Shown here piece by piece: positions 1-9,111 of a DNA stretch of 64,000 nucleotides. The stretch is taken from NCBI GenBank assembly GCA_028285035.1, contig JANQQF010000106.1:87038-151037 (forward strand). Reading direction: 5' to 3'. The notes beneath the pieces were generated by a model that was not told where the DNA came from, made no database searches, and worked only from the letters and a program-made list of their open reading frames with translations. A program made the translations under genes and the position numbers. The stretch comes from Phycisphaerae bacterium. GTDB lineage: Bacteria > Chloroflexota > Anaerolineae > 4572-78 > J111. Position 1 is the stretch's first letter. Each line of letters begins with the position of its first letter.

Positions 1-12
1 AGGTTAGGGGTA

Positions 13-56
13 GAGATTGGAGATTAAGCAGGTATCACCATATAATCTCCAATCTC
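13..56. repeat. palindromic repeat, AATCTCC family
   Basis: Perfect 14-bp inverted arms GAGATTGGAGATTA (13-26) and TAATCTCCAATCTC (43-56) enclose a 16-nt loop. The same AATCTCC/GGAGATT words recur before nrdJ (about 34521-34591) and, weakly, near 29846, 37160 and 37770. It lies upstream of the first gene. It is probably a dispersed mobile palindrome rather than a terminator, because no T run follows. Confidence 0.7.
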
Positions 57-101
57 CCTATCTCCATCCAATCTTTTTACAATCAGGAGGTATTCTAAAT
101 C

Positions 102-491
102 ATGCCACACAAAATTGCGCTTCTAACAGTTCTCGTCGATGATGTACCAAAGATGGTTGAATTTTACAAAACGGTCTTAGGCTTCACAGTAGACATCGAT
201 ATGGGGCAATATGTTGAATTTTCGGAGCAGGGTATTCGTTTTGCTGTGTGTGCCCGTTCTGTGTTGGAGGAAGCTACCGGCTATGCCGATTTTCGCACCA
301 AGCCAAGCGGTCAAGCTTACGGGTTGGCCTTTCCCTGTGAGAGTGTTGACGTCATCGATGACGTTTATGACGAGTTGATTGTAAAGGGGGCCACACCAGT
401 TGCTGCTCCCAAGCCAATGCCCTGGGGACAACAAACCGGCTTTTTTGCTGACCCCGAGGGCAATGTTCACGAGTTGTTTACTGATTTATAA
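102..491 (+). CDS. VOC (glyoxalase/bleomycin-resistance) family protein
   Basis: This 129-aa protein is the size of a single vicinal-oxygen-chelate domain. It begins with the family pattern of a short beta strand followed by VDDVPKMVEFYKTVLGF (residues 12-28) and ends with FADPEGNVHEL, where the late Glu is usually a metal ligand. Such proteins are metal-dependent lyases, dioxygenases or drug-binding proteins, and the substrate cannot be read from sequence. The ATG has a strong AGGAGGT ribosome-binding site at 85-91. The DUF2461 gene follows 21 bp downstream and is probably co-transcribed. Confidence 0.85.
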   Translation: MPHKIALLTVLVDDVPKMVEFYKTVLGFTVDIDMGQYVEFSEQGIRFAVCARSVLEEATGYADFRTKPSGQAYGLAFPCESVDVIDDVYDELIVKGATPVAAPKPMPWGQQTGFFADPEGNVHELFTDL

Positions 492-512
492 TCTATTCTT
501 ACGGAGGACCCT

Positions 513-1196
513 ATGTCAACCTATATCACCCCAGAATTATTTACGTTTTTGCGGGAATTACAAGAAAATAATAATCGTGAGTGGTTTCAAGCCAATAAAA
601 AACGATTTGAGGCGCAAGTTCGAGAACCACTCCTGCAATTTGTCACGGACTTTGGCATTCGTCTGGCGGAGATCAGCCCCCATTTTCTGGCCGATGCTCG
701 CAAAAGCGGCGGGTCTCTCTTTCGAATCAATCGTGACATCCGCTTCTCAAAAGACAAAAGCCCATACAAGACCAACTCAGGTCTGCAATTCCGTCATGAA
801 AGTGGCAAAGATGTCCACGCACCTGGGTTTTATCTCCACCTTGAACCAGACAGTGTGTTTGTTGGTGTCGGCATCTGGCACCCTGAGAATAAAACGTTGG
901 GGAAAATTCGAGATGCGATCGTAGAGACCCCCGAAAAATGGCAAGCAGCAATCTCAGACGCTGAGTTTACCCAAACGTTTGCCCTCTCTGGTGACTCGCT
1001 CAAACGTCCACCCAGAGGATATGATGCAGATCACCCCTTCATCGAGGATTTAAAGCGCAAAGATTTTATTGCCGTAACGGAGTATCCTGAGCAAGACACT
1101 TACGCGGCTGGCTTTATGGATCAATTTAGCGACACCTGCCGCAAAGCCTCTCCCTTTATGGCCTTTTTAACCAAATCGCTTGGATTACCGTGGTAG
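513..1196 (+). CDS. DUF2461 (TIGR02453-type) protein
   Basis: This 227-aa protein has the hallmark segment of DUF2461: FRINRDIRFSKDKSPYKTN near residue 70, followed by GFYLHLEPDSVFVGVGIW. The family is widespread and its biochemical role is not established. Length matches the family (about 220 aa). The ATG follows a CGGAGGA ribosome-binding site. It lies 21 bp after the VOC gene in the same direction, suggesting a two-gene operon, although the pairing does not indicate a function. Confidence 0.88.
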   Translation: MSTYITPELFTFLRELQENNNREWFQANKKRFEAQVREPLLQFVTDFGIRLAEISPHFLADARKSGGSLFRINRDIRFSKDKSPYKTNSGLQFRHESGKDVHAPGFYLHLEPDSVFVGVGIWHPENKTLGKIRDAIVETPEKWQAAISDAEFTQTFALSGDSLKRPPRGYDADHPFIEDLKRKDFIAVTEYPEQDTYAAGFMDQFSDTCRKASPFMAFLTKSLGLPW

Positions 1197-1291
1197 CTGT
1201 GAATGCCCAGCGGAGAGCGATCCCACCAATTTGCTCATCCACCAAGAAGGGGGATAATGGGGCCTCATTTTTTATGAAATAGTGAGGAACA

Positions 1292-2359
1292 ATGGATCGC
1301 TTAAATGTTGGAGTGGTTGGGGTCGGCATTGGCCGTGCTCATCTTAGAGGGTATCAACAACTCAATGAGGAGGTCAATGTTGCTGCGTTGTGCGATGTAA
1401 ATGAGGTCCGTCTCAATGAGGTTGCGGATGAGTATAATATAAAATTACGTTATACAGATTATCAGGAGATGTTCAGTTCAGGCAACATTGAAGCTGTTAG
1501 CATCTGTTTACCAAATAGTCTACACGCACCTGTTGCGATTTCAGCCTTGGAAGCAGGGTTGCATGTGCTTTGTGAAAAGCCACTCGCCGAAAATGTAGAG
1601 TCAGGACAAAAAGTTGTCGAAGCTGCCCAAAAGGCATCCGGCAAATTTATGATGTGCTTTAACCGCCGTTATCGCGCCGATATTCAATGGATGAAACAGG
1701 CATTAGATGAGGGGATGTTAGGCACAGTCTATCAGGTTAAAGCGGGTTGGATACGTGAAACGGGTATTCCCTCGGGATGGTTTACCAATAAAGAAATGGC
1801 TGGCGGTGGCCCTCTGATCGACCTAGGGGTTCATATGCTAGATGCTGTTTTGTGGTTGCTCGATTATCCCAAAGCACATACTGTCACCGCTGATGTAAAA
1901 GCCAATTTTGGGCCAAAGTCATTGAAATACTTTCCTGGCTGGAGAAACAAGCCTGGGGCATATACCGTCGAAGATTTAGCGACAGCCTTTATCCGTTTGG
2001 AGAGTGATGTCGCGCTCTATCTCGAAACGAGTTGGGCCTCCCATGATCGTCCTGGGATGGATGACATCTATATTACCCTCTATGGAACTGAGGGTACGCT
2101 CAAACTTTATATCGAGAATTACGCCAATGAGCATACGTTGACTTTGTACAGTGAATTAGGGGGCATTCCTACCGTTAGTTATCCAAAAGTAAAGGGGGTA
2201 CAGATGGATCACCAATATGCCGTCGGGGAGTTTGTAAAAATGATCCAGGAAGATACACCACCCACTGCTTCGGTTGAGCAAGGCCAAATGGTCATGCAGA
2301 TTATCGATGCGATTTATCGGTCGGCGGAAGTAAAACGGGAAATTGCTTTAGAGCTTTAA
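1292..2359 (+). CDS. Gfo/Idh/MocA family NAD(P)-dependent oxidoreductase
   Basis: This 355-aa protein has an N-terminal Rossmann fold (GVGIGRAHL near residue 11) and the family's catalytic-region motif CEKPLAENV near residue 94, where the Lys acts in hydride transfer. GGGPLIDLGVHMLDAVLWLL (near 171) is the conserved His-containing segment of the C-terminal domain. Relatives oxidise or reduce sugars, inositols and similar polyols with NAD(P). The substrate is not identifiable here. The GTGAGGA sequence before the ATG serves as ribosome-binding site. The stop directly abuts the end of the convergent YafY-type regulator at 2360, with no intergenic space. Confidence 0.9.
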   Translation: MDRLNVGVVGVGIGRAHLRGYQQLNEEVNVAALCDVNEVRLNEVADEYNIKLRYTDYQEMFSSGNIEAVSICLPNSLHAPVAISALEAGLHVLCEKPLAENVESGQKVVEAAQKASGKFMMCFNRRYRADIQWMKQALDEGMLGTVYQVKAGWIRETGIPSGWFTNKEMAGGGPLIDLGVHMLDAVLWLLDYPKAHTVTADVKANFGPKSLKYFPGWRNKPGAYTVEDLATAFIRLESDVALYLETSWASHDRPGMDDIYITLYGTEGTLKLYIENYANEHTLTLYSELGGIPTVSYPKVKGVQMDHQYAVGEFVKMIQEDTPPTASVEQGQMVMQIIDAIYRSAEVKREIALEL

Positions 2360-3313
2360 TTAAGACACAAATTCTGGAACTGGCTGATGGTGGGCCAAAA
2401 TTTTTTCAGCGGTTCGGGCCAATCGGTCTCGAACATCAGCTGGTTCCAGCACCTCCATTTGATCCCCCCAACTTAACAACCACCCTTCAATCTGATCGTA
2501 ACTTCGCGGGCGATATAACATCACCACTCCCGCTGGGTCAGGGTGCATATCATCAGCAATGAGTGAAAAATGTTGTCGCTCTCGCACCCAGCGCACCACT
2601 GCAGGATCAAATCGCACGACAATATCAACCGCCATTGACTCAAAAGGGATTTCGTCTGTCTCACGGGGGGCAAACGTCTCTGATAAAATCTGCAAGACAT
2701 CAATCCGATCAAGCCGAAATGTTCGATGATCCCGTCTCAATCGGCAGTAAGCAGTGAGGAGCCAACTCTTCTCCAGAAAAATCAATTCACTGGGTTCAAC
2801 CTCACGTTCTGTGACCGAGTTATTATGGAGCGCGTGATAGTGAATGCGAATCACATTTTGATTTTCAATCGCCTTTTGCAATTGTGGTAACATATCATTA
2901 TCAAAATCGAGGGCATTGGTGGGAAACGTATAAAATTGCGTCACAGCCTGGAGAGCCTCAATGTGCCGCAAGGTGGTGTTGGGGAGAATTGAGCGGATTT
3001 TGTCCAAGGCCGTTTTTGAGGCACGTTTAGTCGGTCCGGATTTGGTCAAACCAGCCAGCATCGATAAGGCCAAATAGAGGGATCGGGCTTCATCAGGATT
3101 GAAAGTAATCGGTGGCAGATAGTACCCTTCCATCAAACGATACCCTTCCCCTGGCATCGCCATAATTGGCACCCCTACTTCACACAACGCCTGCACATCG
3201 CGATAAACAGTACGCTCGCTGATTTCAAACCGTTCGGCAAAGTCCTGCGCCCGCATCAAGCCTCGGCTTTGAAAGAGCAACATATAGCCCATTAATCGAT
3301 CAACTCGATTCAT
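2360..3313 (-). CDS. YafY-type transcriptional regulator (HTH + WYL domain)
   Basis: This 317-aa regulator begins with a winged helix-turn-helix (residues 1-55, with ISERTVYRDVQALCEVGVPI as the recognition region). It continues into a WYL domain in which the family segment reads KSWLLTAYCRLRRDHRTFRL near residue 183. WYL regulators sense small or nucleic-acid ligands and often control stress or defence genes. Its start lies only 3 bp after the stop of the GNAT gene, so both are probably one transcript. It converges with the oxidoreductase gene. The target is unknown. Confidence 0.9.
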   Translation of the reverse strand: MNRVDRLMGYMLLFQSRGLMRAQDFAERFEISERTVYRDVQALCEVGVPIMAMPGEGYRLMEGYYLPPITFNPDEARSLYLALSMLAGLTKSGPTKRASKTALDKIRSILPNTTLRHIEALQAVTQFYTFPTNALDFDNDMLPQLQKAIENQNVIRIHYHALHNNSVTEREVEPSELIFLEKSWLLTAYCRLRRDHRTFRLDRIDVLQILSETFAPRETDEIPFESMAVDIVVRFDPAVVRWVRERQHFSLIADDMHPDPAGVVMLYRPRSYDQIEGWLLSWGDQMEVLEPADVRDRLARTAEKILAHHQPVPEFVS

Positions 3314-3316
3314 CGA

Positions 3317-3952
3317 TTAGGCCTCGCGATAATCAGAGTTGTGCCACACTATAAAAGCGGCTTTATTGTCACAGGAAGGGGCATCCACATAGTTTTGAAT
3401 CAAACCGTGGATCTGAAAGCCAACTTTTAGCTGAACACTGACGGTGGGATCAAATAGTTCACCAGATTTGACCTTTTCCAAATATGCTTCGGCCGTCATC
3501 TGGTCTTTCAGCTTACCATACCCCTTTAGCATACCGCCAGCAACGTGCCCTCGCAGGTTTAGACGCCGAATCAGGTCGCGACGCGCATTGTACATTTTGC
3601 GCCCCAAACCCCGCCCCCGATATTCAGGCAACACCCCAATATCGGCCCCGTAAAGCCAATCGCCTTCGGGATCGTGATTACCCAGCCAATTATCATCCAC
3701 AGCATCGATGTAGCGATGCTCAAAATTATCAAAATCGACCTTGGTTCGAAAGTCGGTCGAACACGCAACAACCTCACCTGCTTCATTCAACATCGACAAC
3801 TGTCCGTCGGGAAACCGCTCAATTTGGGCCGCATAATGTGCCGCCGTGATAATTTCATCCTCAGACAGTGTCGGAAAACTGGCCCGCTGCACCGCCTCAA
3901 GCTGCTCAACCCTATCCAAGGCACTCTTCACAATGGTAAATTTTTCGCTCAT
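3317..3952 (-). CDS. GNAT family N-acetyltransferase
   Basis: This 211-aa protein carries the acetyl-CoA-binding motif A of GNAT enzymes, IGVLPEYRGRGLGRKMYNAR near residue 105, in which RGRGLG forms the pyrophosphate loop. It is longer than a minimal GNAT domain (about 150 aa) and resembles stand-alone acetyltransferases of unknown substrate. It is the first gene of a tight pair with the WYL regulator 3 bp downstream. That arrangement suggests, but does not prove, a regulatory link between the two. Confidence 0.85.
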   Translation of the reverse strand: MSEKFTIVKSALDRVEQLEAVQRASFPTLSEDEIITAAHYAAQIERFPDGQLSMLNEAGEVVACSTDFRTKVDFDNFEHRYIDAVDDNWLGNHDPEGDWLYGADIGVLPEYRGRGLGRKMYNARRDLIRRLNLRGHVAGGMLKGYGKLKDQMTAEAYLEKVKSGELFDPTVSVQLKVGFQIHGLIQNYVDAPSCDNKAAFIVWHNSDYREA

Positions 3953-4043
3953 CGTCTCTTTCTCAACTTGTTGATGCTCAATTATAAAATAGGGGGGAGG
4001 TCAAGTCAATTGTGACTCAAGGGCGAACAAATGAGCTACGTAA

Positions 4044-4072
4044 TTGACTTTACTGTGGCGGGGAGATATACT
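4044..4072 (+). promoter_or_regulatory. sigma-70-like promoter of the HNH-like gene
   Basis: TTGACT (4044-4049), a 17-bp spacer and TATACT (4067-4072) closely match the vegetative consensus. Predicted transcription start is near 4079, about 60 nt before the ATG at 4138. No other gene lies between. Confidence 0.6.
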
Positions 4073-4137
4073 CACACCAAACAACTATAATCTAAACATT
4101 TAGCTCCCAAGTTGGGATTCATTGTAATCATAATTAA

Positions 4138-4917
4138 ATGCAAAAGAAAATTGAAGGTATATGTCGCTTATGCGGCGATTATAAAAAATTATCATTTGAA
4201 CACATACCTCCAAAAAGTGCGTTTAATGATCAGCAAATTGTCTTTAAAACGATGCAAGACCTTTTAAGAGGTCGAAGTCATAGCAAATTTCGGAAAGGAA
4301 TTGGTAATTATAGCTTATGCCAAAGCTGTAATAATCTTACTGGTTCCTGGTATGGGGAAGCATTTGTCGATTGGACTCGCCAAGGTTTAGTATGGTTTGA
4401 TAAACTAGGTGATAAAAGTTTATTAAGCCTGCCATACTACATCAAACCATTACAGGTAATAAAACAAACACTTGTTATGGCGTTGGCGATGACGTCTGCA
4501 AGAACGCTAAATTATCATCAAGACCTTAGACATTTTGTTATGAATAAAAAACAACAATATTTACCCCCAAAATATCAAGTTTATACATATTTCAATGTGG
4601 ATGGTTCACCCAGATTTGTATCCGATATAGCGGTAATAAAGCTTGACTCAGGTAGTGCTAATTATGTCGAGGCAGAAATATCCCTCCCTCCATTTGGTTA
4701 CTGTATTTCTAAAACTGTTAAAAACCTGAAATCTTTAGCAAAACATCAGGGGTTGTATGAGATTTCTTGGTTTTCAAAGTACCGATACAATGATTGGAGC
4801 CCTGTCCACTTACGAATTCCCGCACAGGAAACATATGAACCACTACCACTGGATTATCGAACAAAAGAAGAAATCCAGAGCCATAATTCTTATAGTCGAA
4901 GTAATATACAAAAATAA
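4138..4917 (+). CDS. HNH-like zinc-motif protein of unknown function
   Basis: This 259-aa protein starts with CRLC (Cys9, Cys12), then FEHIPPKSAF around His22, then CQSCNN near residue 60. This spacing is like HNH endonuclease zinc knuckles (Cys pair, His in the beta hairpin, second Cys pair with Asn). The remaining 190 residues are not recognisable. The gene is visibly more A+T-rich than its neighbours, has its own promoter and no partner, so recent acquisition is plausible. It could be a nuclease effector or an orphan of a mobile element. No weak or strong homology to a named family can be claimed. Confidence 0.6.
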   Translation: MQKKIEGICRLCGDYKKLSFEHIPPKSAFNDQQIVFKTMQDLLRGRSHSKFRKGIGNYSLCQSCNNLTGSWYGEAFVDWTRQGLVWFDKLGDKSLLSLPYYIKPLQVIKQTLVMALAMTSARTLNYHQDLRHFVMNKKQQYLPPKYQVYTYFNVDGSPRFVSDIAVIKLDSGSANYVEAEISLPPFGYCISKTVKNLKSLAKHQGLYEISWFSKYRYNDWSPVHLRIPAQETYEPLPLDYRTKEEIQSHNSYSRSNIQK

Positions 4918-5005
4918 TAACAAACTCCATTTACTTGATAGACAAGGGCTAATTTACAACCTCTACCTACTCAAGTAAACTATATACATCTGAAAGGAGA
5001 AACAG

Positions 5006-5281
5006 ATGACCCTAAAAACCTACTCCATCGAATTACCAGAGTCATCATTTTCGGCTTTACGGAAAACCCCAGCAGAGTTTATCCAAGAAATGAAATATGC
5101 GGCTGTGGTCAAGTGGTATGAAGCGGAAATGATTAGCCAGGATAAGGCAGCTGAAATTGCTGGGTTATCAAGGTATGATTTTTTAAATTTATTGGCTCGC
5201 TATCAAGTCTCAGCTCTGCAATACAGCGCCAATCTTATCGATGAGGAATTGGCCTATGCCCGCATCGAAGATCGTTCTTAA
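5006..5281 (+). CDS. UPF0175 family antitoxin-like protein
   Basis: This 91-aa protein has the UPF0175 pattern: IELPESSFSALRKTPAEF at the start, AVVKWYEAEMISQDKAAEIA in the middle (a helix-turn-helix-like segment) and SRYDFLNLLARYQVS. UPF0175 proteins are usually encoded just upstream of a DUF3368 PIN-type toxin and are regarded as the antitoxin. Here the toxin frame overlaps the last 26 bases of this gene, the classic arrangement, but is interrupted. AAAGGAG at 4993-4999 is the ribosome-binding site. Confidence 0.85.
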   Translation: MTLKTYSIELPESSFSALRKTPAEFIQEMKYAAVVKWYEAEMISQDKAAEIAGLSRYDFLNLLARYQVSALQYSANLIDEELAYARIEDRS

Positions 5282-5741
5282 TGCCTCTCCTCTGATTTTG
5301 CTCTGTAATACCGAATTATCTTTCATCCTACCGGCTCTATTTTCTGAAATTGTCGTACCGGAAGCTGTCTGGTAAGAAATAGTGAATGGTAGTCAGCTTG
5401 ACCAAGCCGCCCAAATGCTATCAGAGCTAGACTGGCTCAAACAGGTGTCTGTTGAGGCTGTCTCAGATGTGGTTCGTTGGGATTTAGGGTCGGGTGAAAC
5501 GGAAGTGCTAAGCTTTGCTGTACAAAGTAGTGACTACACCCCTGTTCTTGATGACATGCTGGCTAAAAAATGTGCTCGGTCATTAGGCCTGCAAACCCTT
5601 GGAACAGGCACAATCCTTATCCTGGCCAAAGAACAGGGCTTAATCGAGTCGGTTGAGGAATCCTTACGAAGCTTAAAAAATGCCGGTTTATGGATTTCTG
5701 AGGCTGTTATTCAATTGCTCAAAGAAAAAGCTGGGGAATAA
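5256..5741 (+). pseudogene. DUF3368 (PIN-like) toxin gene with in-frame TAA
   Basis: Reading from ATG 5256 gives MPASKIVLNASPLILLCN and then PALFSEIVVPEAVW, the N terminus of DUF3368 proteins. A TAA at 5373-5375 (codon 40) interrupts the frame, which then continues without another stop to 5741 with GSGETEVLSFA and TGTILILAKEQGLI, the family's C-terminal motifs. Total length (161 codons) equals an intact DUF3368 protein. A GTG at 5382 could restart translation but would lack the first PIN strand. The upstream antitoxin is intact. A sequencing error cannot be excluded. Confidence 0.8.
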
Positions 5742-5769
5742 GTAGCTTGATTTCAACAGTAACAGCAGG

Positions 5770-8700
5770 TCACTTCACCACAACCACAACTACCGTCATA
5801 TCATCGTGTTGCTCAGTATCGTCACCGACAAAGGTTTGAGCAGCGTATAAAACATGCTCAGCGATTTGCTCCGCGTCATTGAGATGAACACACTCTCGGG
5901 CGGCCTCTTCCAGGCGCTCAAAACTAAACAATTCACCACGCTCATTTTGCGCCTCAACGATGCCATCACTGGTGAAAATCACAGCGGTGCCAGGGTCGAG
6001 AAGGATCTTTTGCTCCATATAGACAGGATCATTGACAGGAGCGCCGAGCGGCAGTCCTGAGGCAAAAAGATAATCAACACCATAAGGAGAGACAACTATC
6101 GGGGCAATCATACCGGCATTGGCGATGGTCAAGAGCTTACCTGTTGGCTCGACATCATCGGATAGCTGCGGGGGGGAGGAGAAGGAGGCTACCTGCATCC
6201 CAATATTCATTCGATTTTGTTGCAACCGTTCGTAAAGAATTTCGTGCAAACTTCGCAAAAGCTCACCAGGCGCAGGATTGTTCTCCTTAATCTCCGCATC
6301 CATCGCGGTCATCGCTGCCGCCATATAAAGCGCGGCGGGAATTCCTTTGCCACTCACATCCCCAATGGCCAAGCGAAACTCCTCATCATCAGTAGACAGG
6401 AAGTTGAAGAAGTCACCACCAATCTTGCGAACTGGCGTAATCCGGCCTGCAATTTGCAAATCAGACACTTGGGGGGCAATCTGAGGTAGCAGGGTCTCCT
6501 GAATTTCGTGAGCAATGGCTAACTCCCGTTCAATCTCACTCACTTCAAGATCATACAAACGGGCATTCTCAATCGCGATCGCCACCTGATTAGCGAAGGC
6601 TTGGGCTAAATCGCGCTCCTCTAATGTGAAGGCATCAGTTTCATCTCGATCAATGGTGATCAGCCCAATCGTATTATCACGAGCAATCAGGGGAATACCC
6701 ATCCACGACTTAATGCGATGGTGAGGCGGATCCTTGAACGCCCCCTCATATTCACTGGTATTGCCAATAATCACAGGCTGTTGTGTTTCGATAGCAATGG
6801 CACCTGGCTCACGATAATCTGGGTTTAGATCAAAAGAGAGACCAATCACTCGGTCTGGATTTTCAAATCCATGACCGGCGATGATCCGACGACGGCCACC
6901 CTCAATCAGATGAATGGCCGCACTGTTATAGGGGATCACTCGACGTAGCTGGTCCAAAATATCTTCTAAAACCTCGTCTAAATCCAAACTTGAGCTAACC
7001 ACGGCCGAAATATCTCGCAGGGTTTCCGCCTGTTCACGTCGGCGTCGTTCCCCCTCATATGCCTGCTGTACTTCCTGCCAATATTGAATATTTCCTAAAG
7101 CAACAGCAGCCTGGTTAGACAACATTCGCGCCAGCCGCATATCATCAACGGTGACAGGTTGATTGGCCCCATTACTCAAAAGATCAGCCCAGCCAATTGT
7201 TTCCCCTTTGATCACCAATGGTAAAAGGAGCCGGGCCGTACAGTTCAACGCCTCCAAAGCCGCTTTTTCTTGGGGATCAAGCGATGGATTCTTGATATCA
7301 AATCGGGTGGCTCGCTGTTGTTCTAAGGCAGTTGTTAAAACTGATCTTCCTTCTAACGGAATGGTTTCGTGTAATTCAAAACCAAGTGAAGTCGTAGAGT
7401 TGTCAGCCAATTCTCCATAAACTGACTCAATCTGACCTGTTTCTGCGGTTTTGTCCCAACTTACAACAAAAGCCTTCGTTGCATTAATTGCCTCGGCCAT
7501 TTTGCCAACTAGATTATTTAACACTTCCTGACTGTTCCAATTGGTTGAAACAGCGATACTGGCCTCATACAAAACGGACAATTCTTCCAAGCTACGTTGT
7601 GTTTCTTCAAAGGTACGCGCCTTATTAATCGCAGCTGACGCATGATGAACTAAACTTTCAAAAAAGTTGAGATCACCCCGAGTGAAAGGAAATTTGTCAC
7701 TACGACGAGCGACCATCAACCCTACTGGTTTTTTAGAGATTGTGAGAGGCGCACACAGTAGATGGACATCAACAGGGTCTTCAGCTTGCTGATCATCTAA
7801 AGTACCCGCAAAATTAAGCATGGCCCCTTGCCCTTCATACAAAAGTTTGTGTAAATCCTGGTACGGATTATTGGCCAAGATAGAGCGAAACTCTTCAGGG
7901 TTAGGCCCTAAAGAGTACATCAGGGATTGATCATATTCATTATCAGAAAAATAAACCTGGCAATTATCTGCATTAAGTAAGGATTTAACCTCTTCAATGA
8001 TAATGTGCAAGGTAGCACTCAGATCCTGTTGCTCAGATACCTGACGACTGACTTCTAAGAGAACCTGTAGCTCTTCCGTGTACCGTTGGGCTTGCAGTTC
8101 CATTCCCTTCAGGTCACTAATATCAGTCGTTAACAAATAAACATTGTCATTGGGCTGCGGGCTAGGATAAACATAAATTCGTACCCAGCGCTGTTGATCG
8201 AATCCAGTTGAAATTGGATAATCAGAAATACAAAATGGCTGTCTTGTCAGCCTCGCCTGACTAATTAATTCCTTGATACGCAATTGATCTACCGGAGAAA
8301 TGGGGAGCACATCCAAGTCTACATTGAGGGCCTGTCCCTGTGCTAAGCCAAAAATTTGCTCCGCGGCCTGATTCCAGGTATGAACCTGATTGTCTGGATT
8401 AAAACCTAGAATAGCCAGGTCGGAGTTCTCATCCATCAAAATGGCGTCAAAGCGCTGGTTCATGGACAACAAATTTGATTGATACCGGAGCAATCTTTGT
8501 CCTAACGCGGTCAAGCTCAGTGAGGTCAAATCTGCATAATCATCTAGCCCTTGGCTCAGGGCATACATCAACAACTTCTGCTGCACTTCGTCGGCTTCAG
8601 CATTTAGGGCAACGAGATAGGCTTGGGGAAATGCCTGAACAAAGGTGTTGATCGTGGCTTCATTACTAAAATAATTTGCATCAACAAGAACAACATCAGG

Positions 8701-8841
8701 CAAGACCGTCACAGAAAGCGCCTCTTGCAAATCTCGCAGGATCATAAATCTAAATCGAGATAGCGCCTGTGTCATCAATTCAGATACAAGGGCCGCATGA
8801 TTTACATTGTTTTCAATCAGGAGGATTGACAGTGTGGTCAT
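5770..8841 (-). CDS. SpoIIE-type protein phosphatase with receiver-like, PAS and GAF domains
   Basis: This 1023-aa cytoplasmic protein has, in order: a receiver-like domain (1-115; VVLVDAN supplies a possible phospho-Asp, but the acidic pocket is EN rather than DD); a PAS domain (about 125-240); three GAF-like domains (about 265-405, 420-590 and 610-765); and a PP2C/SpoIIE phosphatase domain (about 785-1023). The last has IGGDFFNFL, GDVSGKGIPAALYMA and the terminal DDMTVVVV metal-binding aspartates. Such RsbU-like phosphatases dephosphorylate anti-sigma-factor antagonists. No STAS or anti-sigma gene is nearby, so its target is elsewhere. It converges on the broken DUF3368 gene and has no transmembrane segment. 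Confidence 0.93.
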   Translation of the reverse strand: MTTLSILLIENNVNHAALVSELMTQALSRFRFMILRDLQEALSVTVLPDVVLVDANYFSNEATINTFVQAFPQAYLVALNAEADEVQQKLLMYALSQGLDDYADLTSLSLTALGQRLLRYQSNLLSMNQRFDAILMDENSDLAILGFNPDNQVHTWNQAAEQIFGLAQGQALNVDLDVLPISPVDQLRIKELISQARLTRQPFCISDYPISTGFDQQRWVRIYVYPSPQPNDNVYLLTTDISDLKGMELQAQRYTEELQVLLEVSRQVSEQQDLSATLHIIIEEVKSLLNADNCQVYFSDNEYDQSLMYSLGPNPEEFRSILANNPYQDLHKLLYEGQGAMLNFAGTLDDQQAEDPVDVHLLCAPLTISKKPVGLMVARRSDKFPFTRGDLNFFESLVHHASAAINKARTFEETQRSLEELSVLYEASIAVSTNWNSQEVLNNLVGKMAEAINATKAFVVSWDKTAETGQIESVYGELADNSTTSLGFELHETIPLEGRSVLTTALEQQRATRFDIKNPSLDPQEKAALEALNCTARLLLPLVIKGETIGWADLLSNGANQPVTVDDMRLARMLSNQAAVALGNIQYWQEVQQAYEGERRRREQAETLRDISAVVSSSLDLDEVLEDILDQLRRVIPYNSAAIHLIEGGRRRIIAGHGFENPDRVIGLSFDLNPDYREPGAIAIETQQPVIIGNTSEYEGAFKDPPHHRIKSWMGIPLIARDNTIGLITIDRDETDAFTLEERDLAQAFANQVAIAIENARLYDLEVSEIERELAIAHEIQETLLPQIAPQVSDLQIAGRITPVRKIGGDFFNFLSTDDEEFRLAIGDVSGKGIPAALYMAAAMTAMDAEIKENNPAPGELLRSLHEILYERLQQNRMNIGMQVASFSSPPQLSDDVEPTGKLLTIANAGMIAPIVVSPYGVDYLFASGLPLGAPVNDPVYMEQKILLDPGTAVIFTSDGIVEAQNERGELFSFERLEEAARECVHLNDAEQIAEHVLYAAQTFVGDDTEQHDDMTVVVVVVK

Positions 8842-9075
8842 GGTTACATATCTTCAAAGAAGATAGAGTATGTTGGATGTATGGTTTGATTACATTATTA
8901 ATGAGTACAGCCATAATCATACCATAAAAATCGTATCGTTGTAACAATTTGGGAAAATGTTCTTATGTCAGATCATTCATTGAGTATATTGGAAGCAGTT
9001 TTAGAAAAAATGATACGCTAAAACGGCGAAAATTATACCTGAATTAACCTGTAATCCCGTTTATTTAAATATTGT

Positions 9076-9104
9076 TTGGCACGCTATCGGCTCAATGCTA
9101 TAAT
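9076..9104 (+). promoter_or_regulatory. promoter giving a probably leaderless PBP mRNA
   Basis: TTGGCA (9076-9081), a 17-bp spacer and a perfect TATAAT (9099-9104) place transcription start at about 9111, one base before ATG 9112. No Shine-Dalgarno sequence can exist in such a message, so translation would be leaderless. The TTG at 9076 that could extend the frame lies in the -35 box and is rejected as a start. Confidence 0.75.
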
Positions 9105-9111
9105 TCACATT

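Noticed and set aside
400..924. 174-codon frame overlapping the VOC and DUF2461 genes
   Set aside because: Out of frame with two recognisable families on the same strand.
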